Made by a program: the position numbers and the translations under genes. Positions 51,078 through 59,266 of a DNA stretch of 64,000 nt are shown piece after piece. The notes beneath the pieces are model-generated. The model had not been told where the DNA came from. It saw only the letters and a program-made list of their open reading frames with translations, and ran no database searches. Position 1 is the first letter of the stretch; every line of letters starts with the position of its first letter. Origin of the DNA: Pseudoxanthobacter soli DSM 19599 (GTDB taxonomy: Bacteria; Pseudomonadota; Alphaproteobacteria; Rhizobiales; Segnochrobactraceae); the NCBI RefSeq assembly GCF_900148505.1, contig NZ_FRXO01000001.1:682001-746000 (forward strand), given 5' to 3'.

Positions 51078-52127
51078 TCAGAGATGCGGGCCGAGCAGGG
51101 AGAGGTCGGCGGGGCTGAGGCGGTCGCGGGCGGTCGCCGCCTGGTGCCAGTAGGGATAGAGCAGCGGCGGGGCGCTGACGGTGTCGAGGCGGCCGCGCTC
51201 GTCGGCGGAGAGCTTCAGGTCGGCTGCGGCGAGATTGTCGCGCAGCTGCGCCTCGGTGCGGCCGCCGATGACGACGGAGGCGATCGCCGGGCGCCCCAGC
51301 GTCCAGGCAAGCGCGATCTGGGCCGCCGAAACGCCGCGGGCGTCGCCGATCTCCACCAGCGTGTCGACGATGCGCCACAGCCGGTCCTCGTCGCGGATCG
51401 GCGGCTCGTCCCAGCCGGCGAACTGGCGCGTGCCTTCGGGCGTCACGCCGCGGCGGTGCTTGCCCGACAGAAGCCCGCTCGCGAGCGGGCTCCACACCAG
51501 GATGCCGAGGCCCTGGTCGAGGGAGATCGGCACGAGTTCGTATTCCGCCTCGCGCGCTTCGAGGGTGTAATGGATCTGCTGGCTGACGAAGCGCGGCAGC
51601 CGCTGCCGCTCGGAGACGCCGAGCGCCTTCATGATGTGCCAGCCGGAATAGTTCGAGCAGCCGACATAGCGCACCTTGCCCTGACGAACGAGGATGTCGA
51701 GCGCCTCCAGCGTCTCCTCCAGCGGCGTGGCGCCATCCCACTCGTGGAGCTGGTAGAGGTCGATGACGTCGGTCCGCAGCCGCCTCAGGCTCGCCTCGCA
51801 CGCCCGGATCAGGTGATAACGCGACAGGCCGGCGTCGTTGGGACCCGGCCCCATGGCGAAGCGGGCCTTGGTGGCGATAAGCACACCGTCCTTGCGGCGG
51901 CCGCCCAGCGCCTCGCCAACGACCTCCTCGCAGATGCCGGTCGAATACATGTCGGCGGTGTCGATCAGGTTCACGCCGGCGTCGAGGCAGAGATCGATCT
52001 GGCGGCGCGCTTCCGAGACGCCGGCGGTCCCGGTCTGGGCGAACTGGCCGCCGCCGCCCATCGTCATCGTGCCGAGGGTGATGGTCGAGACCTTCAGGCC
52101 GGAACGGCCGAGCGGACGATATTCCAC
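51078..52127 (-). CDS. aldo/keto reductase
   Basis: The 349-residue NADPH-dependent barrel enzyme has LGRSGLKVSTITLGTMTMGG, the catalytic Asp and Tyr in NLIDTADMYSTGICEEVVG, the Lys in LIATKARF, and VIDLYQLHEWDGATPLEETL. The cofactor-binding end is SVVIGGRTEAQLRDNL. GTG at 52127 follows AGGGGAAA at good spacing and is the natural start; the open frame upstream runs through a minisatellite and is not conserved. The substrate is unknown. A paralogue lies at 59.3 kb on the other side of the tRNA-Arg locus. Confidence 0.9.
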   Translation of the reverse strand: MEYRPLGRSGLKVSTITLGTMTMGGGGQFAQTGTAGVSEARRQIDLCLDAGVNLIDTADMYSTGICEEVVGEALGGRRKDGVLIATKARFAMGPGPNDAGLSRYHLIRACEASLRRLRTDVIDLYQLHEWDGATPLEETLEALDILVRQGKVRYVGCSNYSGWHIMKALGVSERQRLPRFVSQQIHYTLEAREAEYELVPISLDQGLGILVWSPLASGLLSGKHRRGVTPEGTRQFAGWDEPPIRDEDRLWRIVDTLVEIGDARGVSAAQIALAWTLGRPAIASVVIGGRTEAQLRDNLAAADLKLSADERGRLDTVSAPPLLYPYWHQAATARDRLSPADLSLLGPHL

Positions 52128-52395
52128 GCGCGTTTCCCCTTGAAAGGCGCCCCGGCAGGCCCGGCGGCGCGACACGAGCCCCTGTCCGACCGATGTGACG
52201 CGGCGGCGGGGCCTTGGCCTCCATATAGCAGCAGAGACCGCTTGAGGCGCCCCCAGGAGACGCATCGGCCCGCGAGACATCAGCCGCCGGCGCATCATGC
52301 GGAGATTTGCGGGGCGCTCCCCCGGGCGATCGGGGTGGCCCCGGACACGGCCCCTCCCGGAGACTCGCGTGCCTTGACCGGAGACGCTTTGACCC
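52128..52395. other. upstream region of the aldo/keto reductase gene
   Basis: Nothing recognisable besides the expected minus-strand promoter of the reductase. Long open frames crossing it are compositional. It leads into the minisatellite that starts at 52396. Confidence 0.45.
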
Positions 52396-52562
52396 ATCGC
52401 GGCGACTCATGGACCTGTCGCAGAGACTCATGGACCCGTGGCGGAGACTCATGCGCCGTGGCGGCGACTCTTGGGCCCGTGGCGGCGACTCTTGGGCCCG
52501 TGGCGGCGACTCTTGGACCCGTGGCGGCGACTCTTGGACCCGTGGCGGCGACTCTTGGACCC
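52396..52562. repeat. 21-bp minisatellite, eight copies
   Basis: Eight head-to-tail units with consensus GTGGCGGCGACTCTTGGACCC. The last five copies (52458-52562) are almost identical, differing in one G/A. The first three are diverged and the third is one base shorter. The unit is seven codons long, so several frames stay open through it; none resembles a known protein. The near-identity of the last copies suggests recent expansion. Confidence 0.93.
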
Positions 52563-52754
52563 GCAGACGTCCCGTTCCGTGCCGCCGCCGCTGCGCCCCG
52601 ACCTTCGCCGGGGCGCAGCGGCTTCCGGGTGGTTCGGCGCGGAAACCGGCGGCGGCCGCGGGAAAAGCCGCGCGCCGCCTGAGGAAACCCGGCAAAGCAT
52701 TCGCCCGTCATCCACAGGCATCAAGCCGACATCGCCGCCGATCGCAAATGCGGC

Positions 52755-52783
52755 TTGAAATGTCCGGCCAATGCCGCTATTTC
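52755..52783 (+). promoter_or_regulatory. sigma-70 promoter of tRNA-Arg
   Basis: TTGAAA, a 17-base spacer and TATTTC are followed by the tRNA gene 40 bases later. Spacing and position fit a housekeeping promoter. Confidence 0.6.
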
Positions 52784-52822
52784 CTGCCTCGCCGACGGGG
52801 ACAACACCCCGACACAAGGCAG

Positions 52823-52899
52823 GCGCCCGTAGCTCAGCTGGATAGAGCACCAGACTACGAATCTGGGGGTCAGGAGTTCGAATCTCTTCGGGCGCGCCA
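52823..52899 (+). tRNA. tRNA-Arg (anticodon ACG)
   Basis: A complete cloverleaf of 77 bases including encoded CCA. The acceptor stem GCGCCCG pairs with CGGGCGC, the D-arm is GCTCAGCTGGATAGAGC, the anticodon stem CCAGA/TCTGG holds the loop CTACGAA with anticodon ACG, and the T-loop is TTCGAAT. A34 is normally converted to inosine. The 3' end also encodes the C-terminus of the recombinase remnant on the opposite strand, marking an integration site. Confidence 0.97.
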
Positions 52900-53369
52900 T
52901 TTCAGTACAGAACTGCGAACCGCAAAAGCCGCCGATTGCCCGCTCGAAGCGGCGTCGGGCGTTTGCATCAATTTCGACTTCGATCCCGTGATGCGAACTT
53001 CATCGTCAGCACCTCGACGCGTTGCGCCAGTGTGCGCAGATGGTCGCGCCGATAGCCGCCATTTCGAGCCGTATCCGTTCGCGGGCCTTGCGGGCAAACC
53101 CCTTGGGCAATCAGGGCTGACGTGTTGAGTGCAAGCTGAATGCGCTCGGCGTCGGCGGCGGCCTGATCCCGAAACTCCTTGAGGCTCTCCAAGCGCGCTT
53201 TCGCCATGGCATCGTCCTCGTCCACCATGCCGGCATCGATAGCGTCAAGGAGACGGCCGCGGCGGTGGTCGGTCTCCGCGACCCGCCTGTGAAGCTCTGT
53301 AAGATGCTTGCGGCGACGCTCCACGCGGTCCTGCCGACAGTCGACAACGCTGGTGAGAACGGCTTCTTG
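52870..53369 (-). pseudogene. C-terminal remnant of a serine (resolvase/invertase) recombinase
   Basis: Only about 165 codons of the C-terminal end of a large serine recombinase remain. The coiled-coil part reads cleanly from an in-frame stop at about 53370: VERRRKHLTELHRRVAETDH, MAKARLESLKEFRDQAAADA. Then the frame breaks at least twice: FARKARERIRLE is found one frame away, GGYRRDHLRTLAQRVEV returns to the first frame, and the end (ADDEVRITGSKSKLMQT to WRARRDSNS) is in another. The final residues RARRDSNS are encoded by the 3' end of the tRNA-Arg gene, the usual mark of an element inserted there. The catalytic domain is absent. Non-functional. Confidence 0.82.
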
Positions 53370-53601
53370 TCACTTGGGCTGCAGCGGAGCGATCTCCGTT
53401 TCTCTTGGCCTTCGATCCGCGTTGTTCGGCGGCGGCCGGCTCGGAACTGAGGAACGACGCGAGGCAAGTCAGGGAAGCCGGCCCGGCCGGGTGTCGGCGA
53501 TCCCTTGCGCCGTGCCGGGAGTAGCGCAGCAAAGCAAACCGCCCGGCATGAGCGCCAGTAAGGGCCGGGAAACAGACCGTCAAATACGCCTTCGCGGGCA
53601 T

Positions 53602-53649
53602 CAATAGCGGTCTGCTTAAATCAGTAGCGATCTGATTTAATCGCTATTG
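53602..53649. repeat. nested AT-rich inverted repeat
   Basis: Outer arms CAATAGCG (53602-53609) and CGCTATTG (53642-53649) enclose inner arms TTAAATCAG (53616-53624) and CTGATTTAA (53632-53640). The AT-rich character contrasts with the surroundings. It sits just past the MocR regulator stop (53657) and could end its transcript, but it also resembles the terminal structure of a mobile element. The 53370-53601 stretch before it shows no gene. Confidence 0.8.
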
Positions 53650-53656
53650 GTGCGAT

Positions 53657-55105
53657 TTAATTTCCTGCGTGCGGCATTGTCTTTGAAAGCAAAGCCACGG
53701 CCCGCTTCAGTTCGGTCTCATCGAGATTGGCGTAGCCGAACCGGAACGCTTGGGGAGCCTGCCCGGCGTCGAGGGCGAAGCGAACGCCCGGCGTGATGAC
53801 AAGGCCGCTTCGCGCAGCGTTAGCGGCCCAGGTCTCCGCGCTGAGACCTGCGCGAAGGCGCAGCCAGATGGCGAGACCGCCGGCCGGCGGATCGAAGGAC
53901 ACGGCATCACCAAGCGTTCCCGCAATCTCCTCGGCCAGACGATCGCGGCGCGCGGCATAGATGCGGCGGGCCTTGCGCGTGTGGCGGCGCAGATCGCCAT
54001 CCGCGATCAGACTGGCAAGGGCATGTTCGAGCGGAAGATCGCCCTGGCGGTCGATCGCTTCGCGTCGATCGGCCATCCGCCGGAGAATTTGCGGCGATGC
54101 GACGACATAGCCCAGCCGAACGGCCGGTGCGAGCAGCTTGGAGAGCGAGCCGACATAGACGACAGACAGGCCCGGCCCGGCCCGCGCCGCCAGTGACAGC
54201 ACCGGGCGTCCCTCGAAGCGGTATTCGTGGTCGTAATCATCTTCGATGATCGTCAGCGAGCGGCGGCGGGCAAGATCGAGGAGCTTGAGACGTCGTCCAG
54301 CGCCGAGAGTCACCGTCGTCGGATATTGATGATGCGGGGTGACGTAGACCGCCTTCAGGCCGGGTTCGCGCTCGACCAGATGCGCCAGCCGGTCGATGTC
54401 GATCCCGTGCGCGTCGACGGGGACGCCGATCACGCGAGCACCGGCTGCACGGAACGCCGACCAGGCCAGCGGATAGCCCGGCTCTTCGACCGCGATAGCT
54501 TCGCCGGGCGCCAGGATCGCGGCGGCGGCGAGGAACAGGCCCATCTGGCTCCCGCGCGTCACCATCAGGTCATCGGGCGCCGCCGTCAGGCCGCGTTCCC
54601 CGATGAGATAGTCGGCCAATGCCGTCCGGAGTGCGAGGGCGCCGCGCGGATCGCCGTAGCTTGCATCGGCGAGAAAGCCCGGCGCAGAAAGCGCGCGGCG
54701 GAAGGCGCGAGCCAACTCGCCGCGCGGCATCAGACGGGGGTCGGCGGCTCCGTCAGAGATGCGCAAGAGCGGTGGAGGCTCCGTGCTGGTTCCGCCGGCG
54801 GCCAGCGTCCGGGGCGGTGCCCTCATCACGGACTTCCGGGGCTCGGGCAGGTCGTCGGCGACGAAGGTGCCGCGCGACGGCTTTGCCGTGAGCCAGCCCT
54901 GCATGGTCAGTTCCTGGAAAGCGGCGTCTACGGTGTTGCGGTGGACCTTCAGCTTGGCAGCCAGTGCGCGCGTTCCCGGCAGCGCATCGCCCGGCTTGAG
55001 ACGGCCGCGTTCGATCTCGCCGATGATGGACGCGGCGATGGCGAGGAACACCGGCTGTGTGCCGTCCTCCGGCAGCTCGATCGTCATGTCCGCGCGTTTC
55101 GGCAT
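53657..55105 (-). CDS. MocR/PdxR-type PLP-dependent regulator
   Basis: The 482-residue protein joins a GntR-type winged helix (about residues 15-85; RLKPGDALPGTRALAAKLKV, HRNTVDAAFQELTMQGWL) to a fold-type I aminotransferase domain with the PLP lysine in YVGSLSKLLAPAVRLGYV and the IIEDDYDHEYRFEG segment. MocR regulators such as PdxR and GabR use PLP or a PLP adduct as signal. It is divergent from a three-gene operon across 107 bases, so it likely controls that operon. ATG at 55105 was chosen over 55087 for its ribosome-binding sequence; a GTG at 55135 is also possible. A nested hairpin follows the stop. Confidence 0.92.
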   Translation of the reverse strand: MPKRADMTIELPEDGTQPVFLAIAASIIGEIERGRLKPGDALPGTRALAAKLKVHRNTVDAAFQELTMQGWLTAKPSRGTFVADDLPEPRKSVMRAPPRTLAAGGTSTEPPPLLRISDGAADPRLMPRGELARAFRRALSAPGFLADASYGDPRGALALRTALADYLIGERGLTAAPDDLMVTRGSQMGLFLAAAAILAPGEAIAVEEPGYPLAWSAFRAAGARVIGVPVDAHGIDIDRLAHLVEREPGLKAVYVTPHHQYPTTVTLGAGRRLKLLDLARRRSLTIIEDDYDHEYRFEGRPVLSLAARAGPGLSVVYVGSLSKLLAPAVRLGYVVASPQILRRMADRREAIDRQGDLPLEHALASLIADGDLRRHTRKARRIYAARRDRLAEEIAGTLGDAVSFDPPAGGLAIWLRLRAGLSAETWAANAARSGLVITPGVRFALDAGQAPQAFRFGYANLDETELKRAVALLSKTMPHAGN

Positions 55106-55212
55106 CCGGCCTATCTCGAATCTCAGAACCGGCACTTTATGCTAGGCCGGATACGGCCTATCGCACGAGCGGAGGATCGCGGCAACCGGCCGCGACCCGG
55201 AAGGAGATTCAC

Positions 55213-55938
55213 ATGGCCAAGGGTGCGCCCGCCACACTGAAAACCGCCGTCGCCATCCGTCACGTCCATTTCGAGGATCTGGGCACGTTCGAGACCGTGC
55301 TGACTGCGGCCGGATACCGCCTCCATTATTACGATGTGGGCTTGCATGAGCTGTGGACCCTCGATCCGTTGCTGCCCGATCTGCTGGTCGTCCTCGGCGG
55401 CCCCGTCGGCGTTTATGAAACGGACGCATACCCTTTTCTTGCCGACGAGAAGCGTATCCTGGAGGCGCGGCTGGCGGAGGGCCGCCCGACGCTCGGCATT
55501 TGCCTCGGCGCGCAACTCATCGCGGCCGCGCTGGGCGCCGACGTCGCGCCGACCGGACGCAAGGAGATCGGCTTTTCGGAATTGACGTTGACCGACGCCG
55601 GGCGAGCCTCGCCGCTGCGGCATCTGCAAGGCGTCGCCGTGCTGCATTGGCACGGTGACGCCTTCCAGATCCCCGACGGCGCCGCATCTCTGGCGACGAC
55701 TCCGCTCTGCGCGACGCAGGGGTTCGCGCTCGGAGCCCATGTCCTTGGCCTTCAGTTTCACCCTGAAGTCGATGCCTGCGCCGGGATCGAGCGCTGGCTG
55801 GTCGGTCATGCCAGCGAGCTTGCCGGTGCGGGTATCGACCCGAACGTTCTGCGCGAAGATGCCGCCGGTTTCGGGCCGACGCTGCGCGACGCGGCGCGCC
55901 GGATGCTGACCGAATGGCTGCAAGGGGTGCGGCCATGA
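55213..55938 (+). CDS. class I glutamine amidotransferase-like protein
   Basis: The 241-residue protein has the triad of class I glutamine amidotransferases: nucleophile C97 in [15 protein letters not shown] and H183/E185 in [10 protein letters not shown]. It is a stand-alone domain like the GuaA-related or YfeJ-type proteins, not PdxT or HisH by its motifs. It would release ammonia from glutamine or hydrolyse a gamma-glutamyl compound; the acceptor is unknown. AAGGAG lies 6 bases before the ATG, a strong start. Its last codons overlap the SHMT-like gene (ATGA), so the two are coupled. Confidence 0.88.
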   Translation: MAKGAPATLKTAVAIRHVHFEDLGTFETVLTAAGYRLHYYDVGLHELWTLDPLLPDLLVVLGGPVGVYETDAYPFLADEKRILEARLAEGRPTLGICLGAQLIAAALGADVAPTGRKEIGFSELTLTDAGRASPLRHLQGVAVLHWHGDAFQIPDGAASLATTPLCATQGFALGAHVLGLQFHPEVDACAGIERWLVGHASELAGAGIDPNVLREDAAGFGPTLRDAARRMLTEWLQGVRP

Positions 55939-57179
55939 TGGCGTTGGATTCCGATCTCCGCCTCGCCATTGCGCAGGAAGCCGAACGGCAGCACGCGCAT
56001 ATCGAACTCATCGCCTCGGAGAATATCGTCAGCGCCGCCGTTCGCACTGCGCAAGGCTCGATCCTCACCAACAAATACGCGGAAGGCTATCCGGGGCGGC
56101 GTTATTATGGCGGCTGCGAAGCGGCCGACAGGGTCGAGCAACTGGCAATCGACCGCGCCTGCCGACTGTTCGGCGCGGCCCACGCCAATGTGCAGCCGCA
56201 CAGCGGGGCGAATGCCAATATCGCGGTCCTGTTTGCGCTTCTCGATCCGGGCGACCGGATCATGGGGCTCGATCTCGCCTGCGGCGGCCATCTCACCCAC
56301 GGCGCGCCGGTCAGCCTATCGGGCCGATGGTTCGCGGTCTCCGCCTATAAGGTCCGTCCGGAGGATGACCGGATCGACTACGATGCCTTGACACGGCAGG
56401 CACAGGAGGAGCGCCCGAAACTGATCTTCGCCGGCGGCTCGGCCTATCCGCGCGAGATCGATTTCGGACGGATGCGGGCTATCGCCGACAGCATCGGTGC
56501 GTGGCTCGTCGCCGATGTCGCCCATTATGCCGGGCTGATCGCGGCCGGCCTCTATCCCAATCCGCTGCCGCACGCCCATGTCGTGACCTCGACCACGCAC
56601 AAGACGCTGCGCGGCCCGCGCGGCGGCCTGATCCTGACCGACGATCCGGCCCTGGCGAAGAGGATCGACAAAGCCGTCTTCCCCGGCACCCAAGGCGGGC
56701 CATTGATGCACGTGATCGCGGGCAAGGCGGCGGCGTTTCACGAAGCCTTGCAGCCGGCGTTTCGCGACTATGCGAAAGCGGTGATCCTCAACGCGAAGGC
56801 ACTCGGACAGACATTGATGGAGGGGGGATTGCAGCTCGTCACCGGCGGAACCGACTGCCACCTTCTTTTGGTCGATCTTCGGCCGTTCGACCTGACCGGC
56901 AAGGCCGCGGTCGAGGCCCTGGAACACTATGGGCTGACCGCCAACAAGAATGCGATCCCTTTCGATCCGCTTCCGCCGACCGTTACCTCCGGCCTGCGGC
57001 TGGGCACGCCTGCCGCGACGTCGCGCGGCTTCGACGAGGCCGCCTTCCGGGAGGTCGGCGATCTGATCCTCGGTGGTTTGCGAGCGCTTCGACACGGGCG
57101 ATGTGCGGACCCGTCGATTCAAAAGCGGGTGCGCATCCTGACCGATCGCTGGCCGGTCGATGGTGCCTGTCATGTCTGA
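55935..57179 (+). CDS. serine hydroxymethyltransferase family protein
   Basis: The 414-residue PLP enzyme has all landmark segments of Gly[46 protein letters not shown], and the PLP lysine K223 in [17 protein letters not shown]. It is slightly shorter than housekeeping GlyA at the C-terminus. The reaction could be serine-glycine interconversion or a side activity such as alpha-methylserine or threonine-type aldol cleavage, because it lies in an accessory cassette and is probably not the only SHMT of the cell. It overlaps the amidotransferase gene, and its own 3' end lies in the repeat that forms the start of the yggS-like gene. Confidence 0.9.
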   Translation: MMALDSDLRLAIAQEAERQHAHIELIASENIVSAAVRTAQGSILTNKYAEGYPGRRYYGGCEAADRVEQLAIDRACRLFGAAHANVQPHSGANANIAVLFALLDPGDRIMGLDLACGGHLTHGAPVSLSGRWFAVSAYKVRPEDDRIDYDALTRQAQEERPKLIFAGGSAYPREIDFGRMRAIADSIGAWLVADVAHYAGLIAAGLYPNPLPHAHVVTSTTHKTLRGPRGGLILTDDPALAKRIDKAVFPGTQGGPLMHVIAGKAAAFHEALQPAFRDYAKAVILNAKALGQTLMEGGLQLVTGGTDCHLLLVDLRPFDLTGKAAVEALEHYGLTANKNAIPFDPLPPTVTSGLRLGTPAATSRGFDEAAFREVGDLILGGLRALRHGRCADPSIQKRVRILTDRWPVDGACHV

Positions 57180-57981
57180 GCCTGCCATGTCTGAGCCTGC
57201 CATGTCTGAGCCTGCCATGTCTGAGCCTGCCATGTCCGAGCCTGCCATGTCTGAGGTGGTCGCGAATCTGAACCTCGTTCGCGAGCGGATCGCGGAGGCG
57301 GCGGTGCGATCCGGGCGCGCGCCGGACGCGGTCCGTCTGGTCCTCGTGACGAAGACCGTCGAGCCGTCGCGCATTCTGGAAGCCGTGCGCGCCGGGCAAG
57401 CCGATCTCGGCGAGAACAAGGTGCAGGAAGGTGGGCGCAAGGCAGACGCGCTGGCGGGCGAGCCGGTTCGCTGGTCGATGATCGGCCATCTGCAATCGAA
57501 CAAGGTCAAGGACGTGCTGCGCTTCGCCGATGAGGTGCAGTCGCTGGATCGCCGCTCGCTGGCGACGGCGCTGGACAAGCGGCTCCAGTCCGTGGGGCGC
57601 GGCCTCGATGTGCTCGTGCAGGTCAACACGTCCGGCGAGGCCAGCAAATTCGGCCTGACGCCCGAGGATGTGCCAGCCTTTCTGAAAGACCTGGCGGCTT
57701 TCGAGACGTTACGCCCCAAAGGGTTCATGACGCTCGCCACCTTCACGCCCGACGAGACCGAGGTGCGGCGCTGCTTCCGCCTGCTGCGCGACATCCGCGA
57801 TCGGGCGCGGCAGGACGCGCCCCAGGGCGACACGCTCACGGATCTGTCGATGGGCATGTCAGGCGACTATCAATGGGCGATCGAAGAAGGCGCGACGGTC
57901 GTGCGCGTCGGCCAGGCGGTGTTCGGTCCTCGGCCGCTGCCGGATTCCCACTACTGGCCCGGCGCGGCGGGGACGGCGTGA
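57160..57981 (+). CDS. YggS family PLP-binding protein with repeated N-terminus
   Basis: The protein (273 residues from ATG at 57160) is a PLP homeostasis factor (PLPBP/YggS), which carries PLP on a lysine (K65 in [14 protein letters not shown]) and tunes PLP supply but has no known catalytic activity. Family motifs include [26 protein letters not shown] and [13 protein letters not shown]. The first 30 residues are five MSEPA repeats, each beginning with ATG, so up to seven in-frame starts exist; the canonical family length would begin at the last, 57247. The start region overlaps the end of the SHMT gene. Third gene of the operon. Confidence 0.9.
   Translation: MVPVMSEPAMSEPAMSEPAMSEPAMSEPAMSEVVANLNLVRERIAEAAVRSGRAPDAVRLVLVTKTVEPSRILEAVRAGQADLGENKVQEGGRKADALAGEPVRWSMIGHLQSNKVKDVLRFADEVQSLDRRSLATALDKRLQSVGRGLDVLVQVNTSGEASKFGLTPEDVPAFLKDLAAFETLRPKGFMTLATFTPDETEVRRCFRLLRDIRDRARQDAPQGDTLTDLSMGMSGDYQWAIEEGATVVRVGQAVFGPRPLPDSHYWPGAAGTA
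57171..57254. repeat. 15-bp tandem repeat at the SHMT/yggS junction
   Basis: Six ATGTCTGAGCCTGCC-type units (one with a T-to-C change, the last partial). Each unit holds ATG in the yggS frame and TGA in the SHMT frame; the SHMT stop at 57177-57179 lies in the first unit. Copy number change would alter the number of yggS start codons without breaking either gene. Confidence 0.92.
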
Positions 57982-58064
57982 TGCCTCCGCGTCAGTGACG
58001 TTTCCGGTGAACGGATTGCCGCCGACGATCCGATAGCAACGGCTCTACGCCGGAGCCGCGGCAC

Positions 58065-58970
58065 TCAGGAGATCCGGCCGCGCTCCCCCAGGAAATCGAG
58101 CAGCGCCCTGACGCGCGAGGGCAGCGGTCCGCCCTGACCGATATGGATGGCGTGGAAGGCTTCGCGATCACCGGGGTTCAGATGTTCGAGCACCGGCACC
58201 AGACGTCCGGCGTCGATATCCCCGCGCACGCTGAAGGCTGCGAGACGCGCCAGACCGGCACCGTTCAGCGCCAACAGGCGCAGCCCCTCGCCATCACTGA
58301 CCTGAACCCGCCCGACCGCGGGGACGATGATCGTCCCGGTTCCCTTCTTCATCGGCCAGCCTTCGACGGAGCGGACGTAGCCGAAGCCGAGACGGTGATG
58401 CGATTCCAGATCCTCGAGCGTCTCAGGCGCGCCGAACCGAGCGAGATAGGACGGAGCGGCAACGACGACCATCGCGGTGTCGCCGAGCTTGCGGGCGACG
58501 AGACTGGAACTCTTAAGGGGGCCGGCGCGCACCGCCACATCGGTGCGCTCCGCCAGCAGATCGACCACCATATCGGTCTGCACGAGATCGAGCGTCACGC
58601 CCGGGTGGCGCTCCAGAAACGCCGGCATGATCGGCGCCAGAACATGGGTGGCATAGGACGCGCTGGTGTTGAGGCGAATACGTCCCACAGGCTGTTCTCC
58701 AGCCCCCGCGCTGCGCTCTGCGTCGGCGATGTCCGCCAGAATATGCGTCGCGCGTTCATAAAACCCGCATCCTTCCGGCGTGAGCTGGAATGCTCTCGTC
58801 GATCGATTGACGAGGCGCACGCCGAGCCGCGCTTCGAGTCGGGAAACGAGCTTGCTGACGGCTGACGGCGTCATCCGGCAAGCCCGCGCAGCGGCTGAGA
58901 ATCCACCGCGCTCCACGACGCAGACGAACACTTCCATTTCGCCGGAACGGTTGATTTCAGAACGCGCCAT
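58065..58970 (-). CDS. LysR-family transcriptional regulator
   Basis: The 301-residue protein has the LysR helix-turn-helix (GGFSAAARACRMTPSAVSKL, residues about 22-41) and a substrate-binding domain of the CrgA-like group (IRLNTSASYATHVLAPIMPA; LAERTDVAVRAGPL). It is divergent from an aldo/keto reductase gene across 296 bases, the usual layout for a LysR regulator and its target. The effector is unknown. Confidence 0.93.
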   Translation of the reverse strand: MARSEINRSGEMEVFVCVVERGGFSAAARACRMTPSAVSKLVSRLEARLGVRLVNRSTRAFQLTPEGCGFYERATHILADIADAERSAGAGEQPVGRIRLNTSASYATHVLAPIMPAFLERHPGVTLDLVQTDMVVDLLAERTDVAVRAGPLKSSSLVARKLGDTAMVVVAAPSYLARFGAPETLEDLESHHRLGFGYVRSVEGWPMKKGTGTIIVPAVGRVQVSDGEGLRLLALNGAGLARLAAFSVRGDIDAGRLVPVLEHLNPGDREAFHAIHIGQGGPLPSRVRALLDFLGERGRIS

Positions 58971-58982
58971 TGGTCGTTGATT

Positions 58983-58992
58983 TCATAAATGA
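58983..58992. promoter_or_regulatory. small dyad TCAT-AA-ATGA in the LysR/aldo-keto reductase gap
   Basis: A 10-base AT-rich palindrome lies 13 bases before the LysR start, inside the 58971-59266 divergent gap, and is compatible with a LysR autoregulatory site. The rest of the gap shows nothing recognised. Confidence 0.25.
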
Positions 58993-59266
58993 TGTTCCAT
59001 TCAGCGCACTATATCACAGCGCAAGGCAGATCTATGTCTCATCTCGAACGTCAATATGGCGAGACAGATCATGCCTTTCGCTCCCCGTTCCCTGCCGTCC
59101 GGGGCCTTCGGCATCGGCGGCCCGCCCGCGCTGACCGCGCAAGACTCGCGCAGTTCGCTCTGATCGCACGGGCGCCGGGAAGACCGCGTGCGCGCCGGCG
59201 CCGACTTGTTCCCCCGCGCGGCCATTAGGTCGGCGCCCGATCGAAAGTCTCTGAAAGGGTCATCTC

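Noticed and set aside
52295-52711. Minus-strand protein-coding gene through the 21-bp minisatellite
   Set aside because: The frame is open because the unit is a multiple of three and GC-rich; the repeat translation is low-complexity, other frames are equally open, and no ribosome-binding site stands out.
55213-55938. PdxT-type glutaminase for PLP synthesis
   Set aside because: The amidotransferase motifs (GICLGAQ, FHPE) and length of 241 residues fit GuaA-like stand-alone domains; no pdxS (PLP synthase) partner is present.
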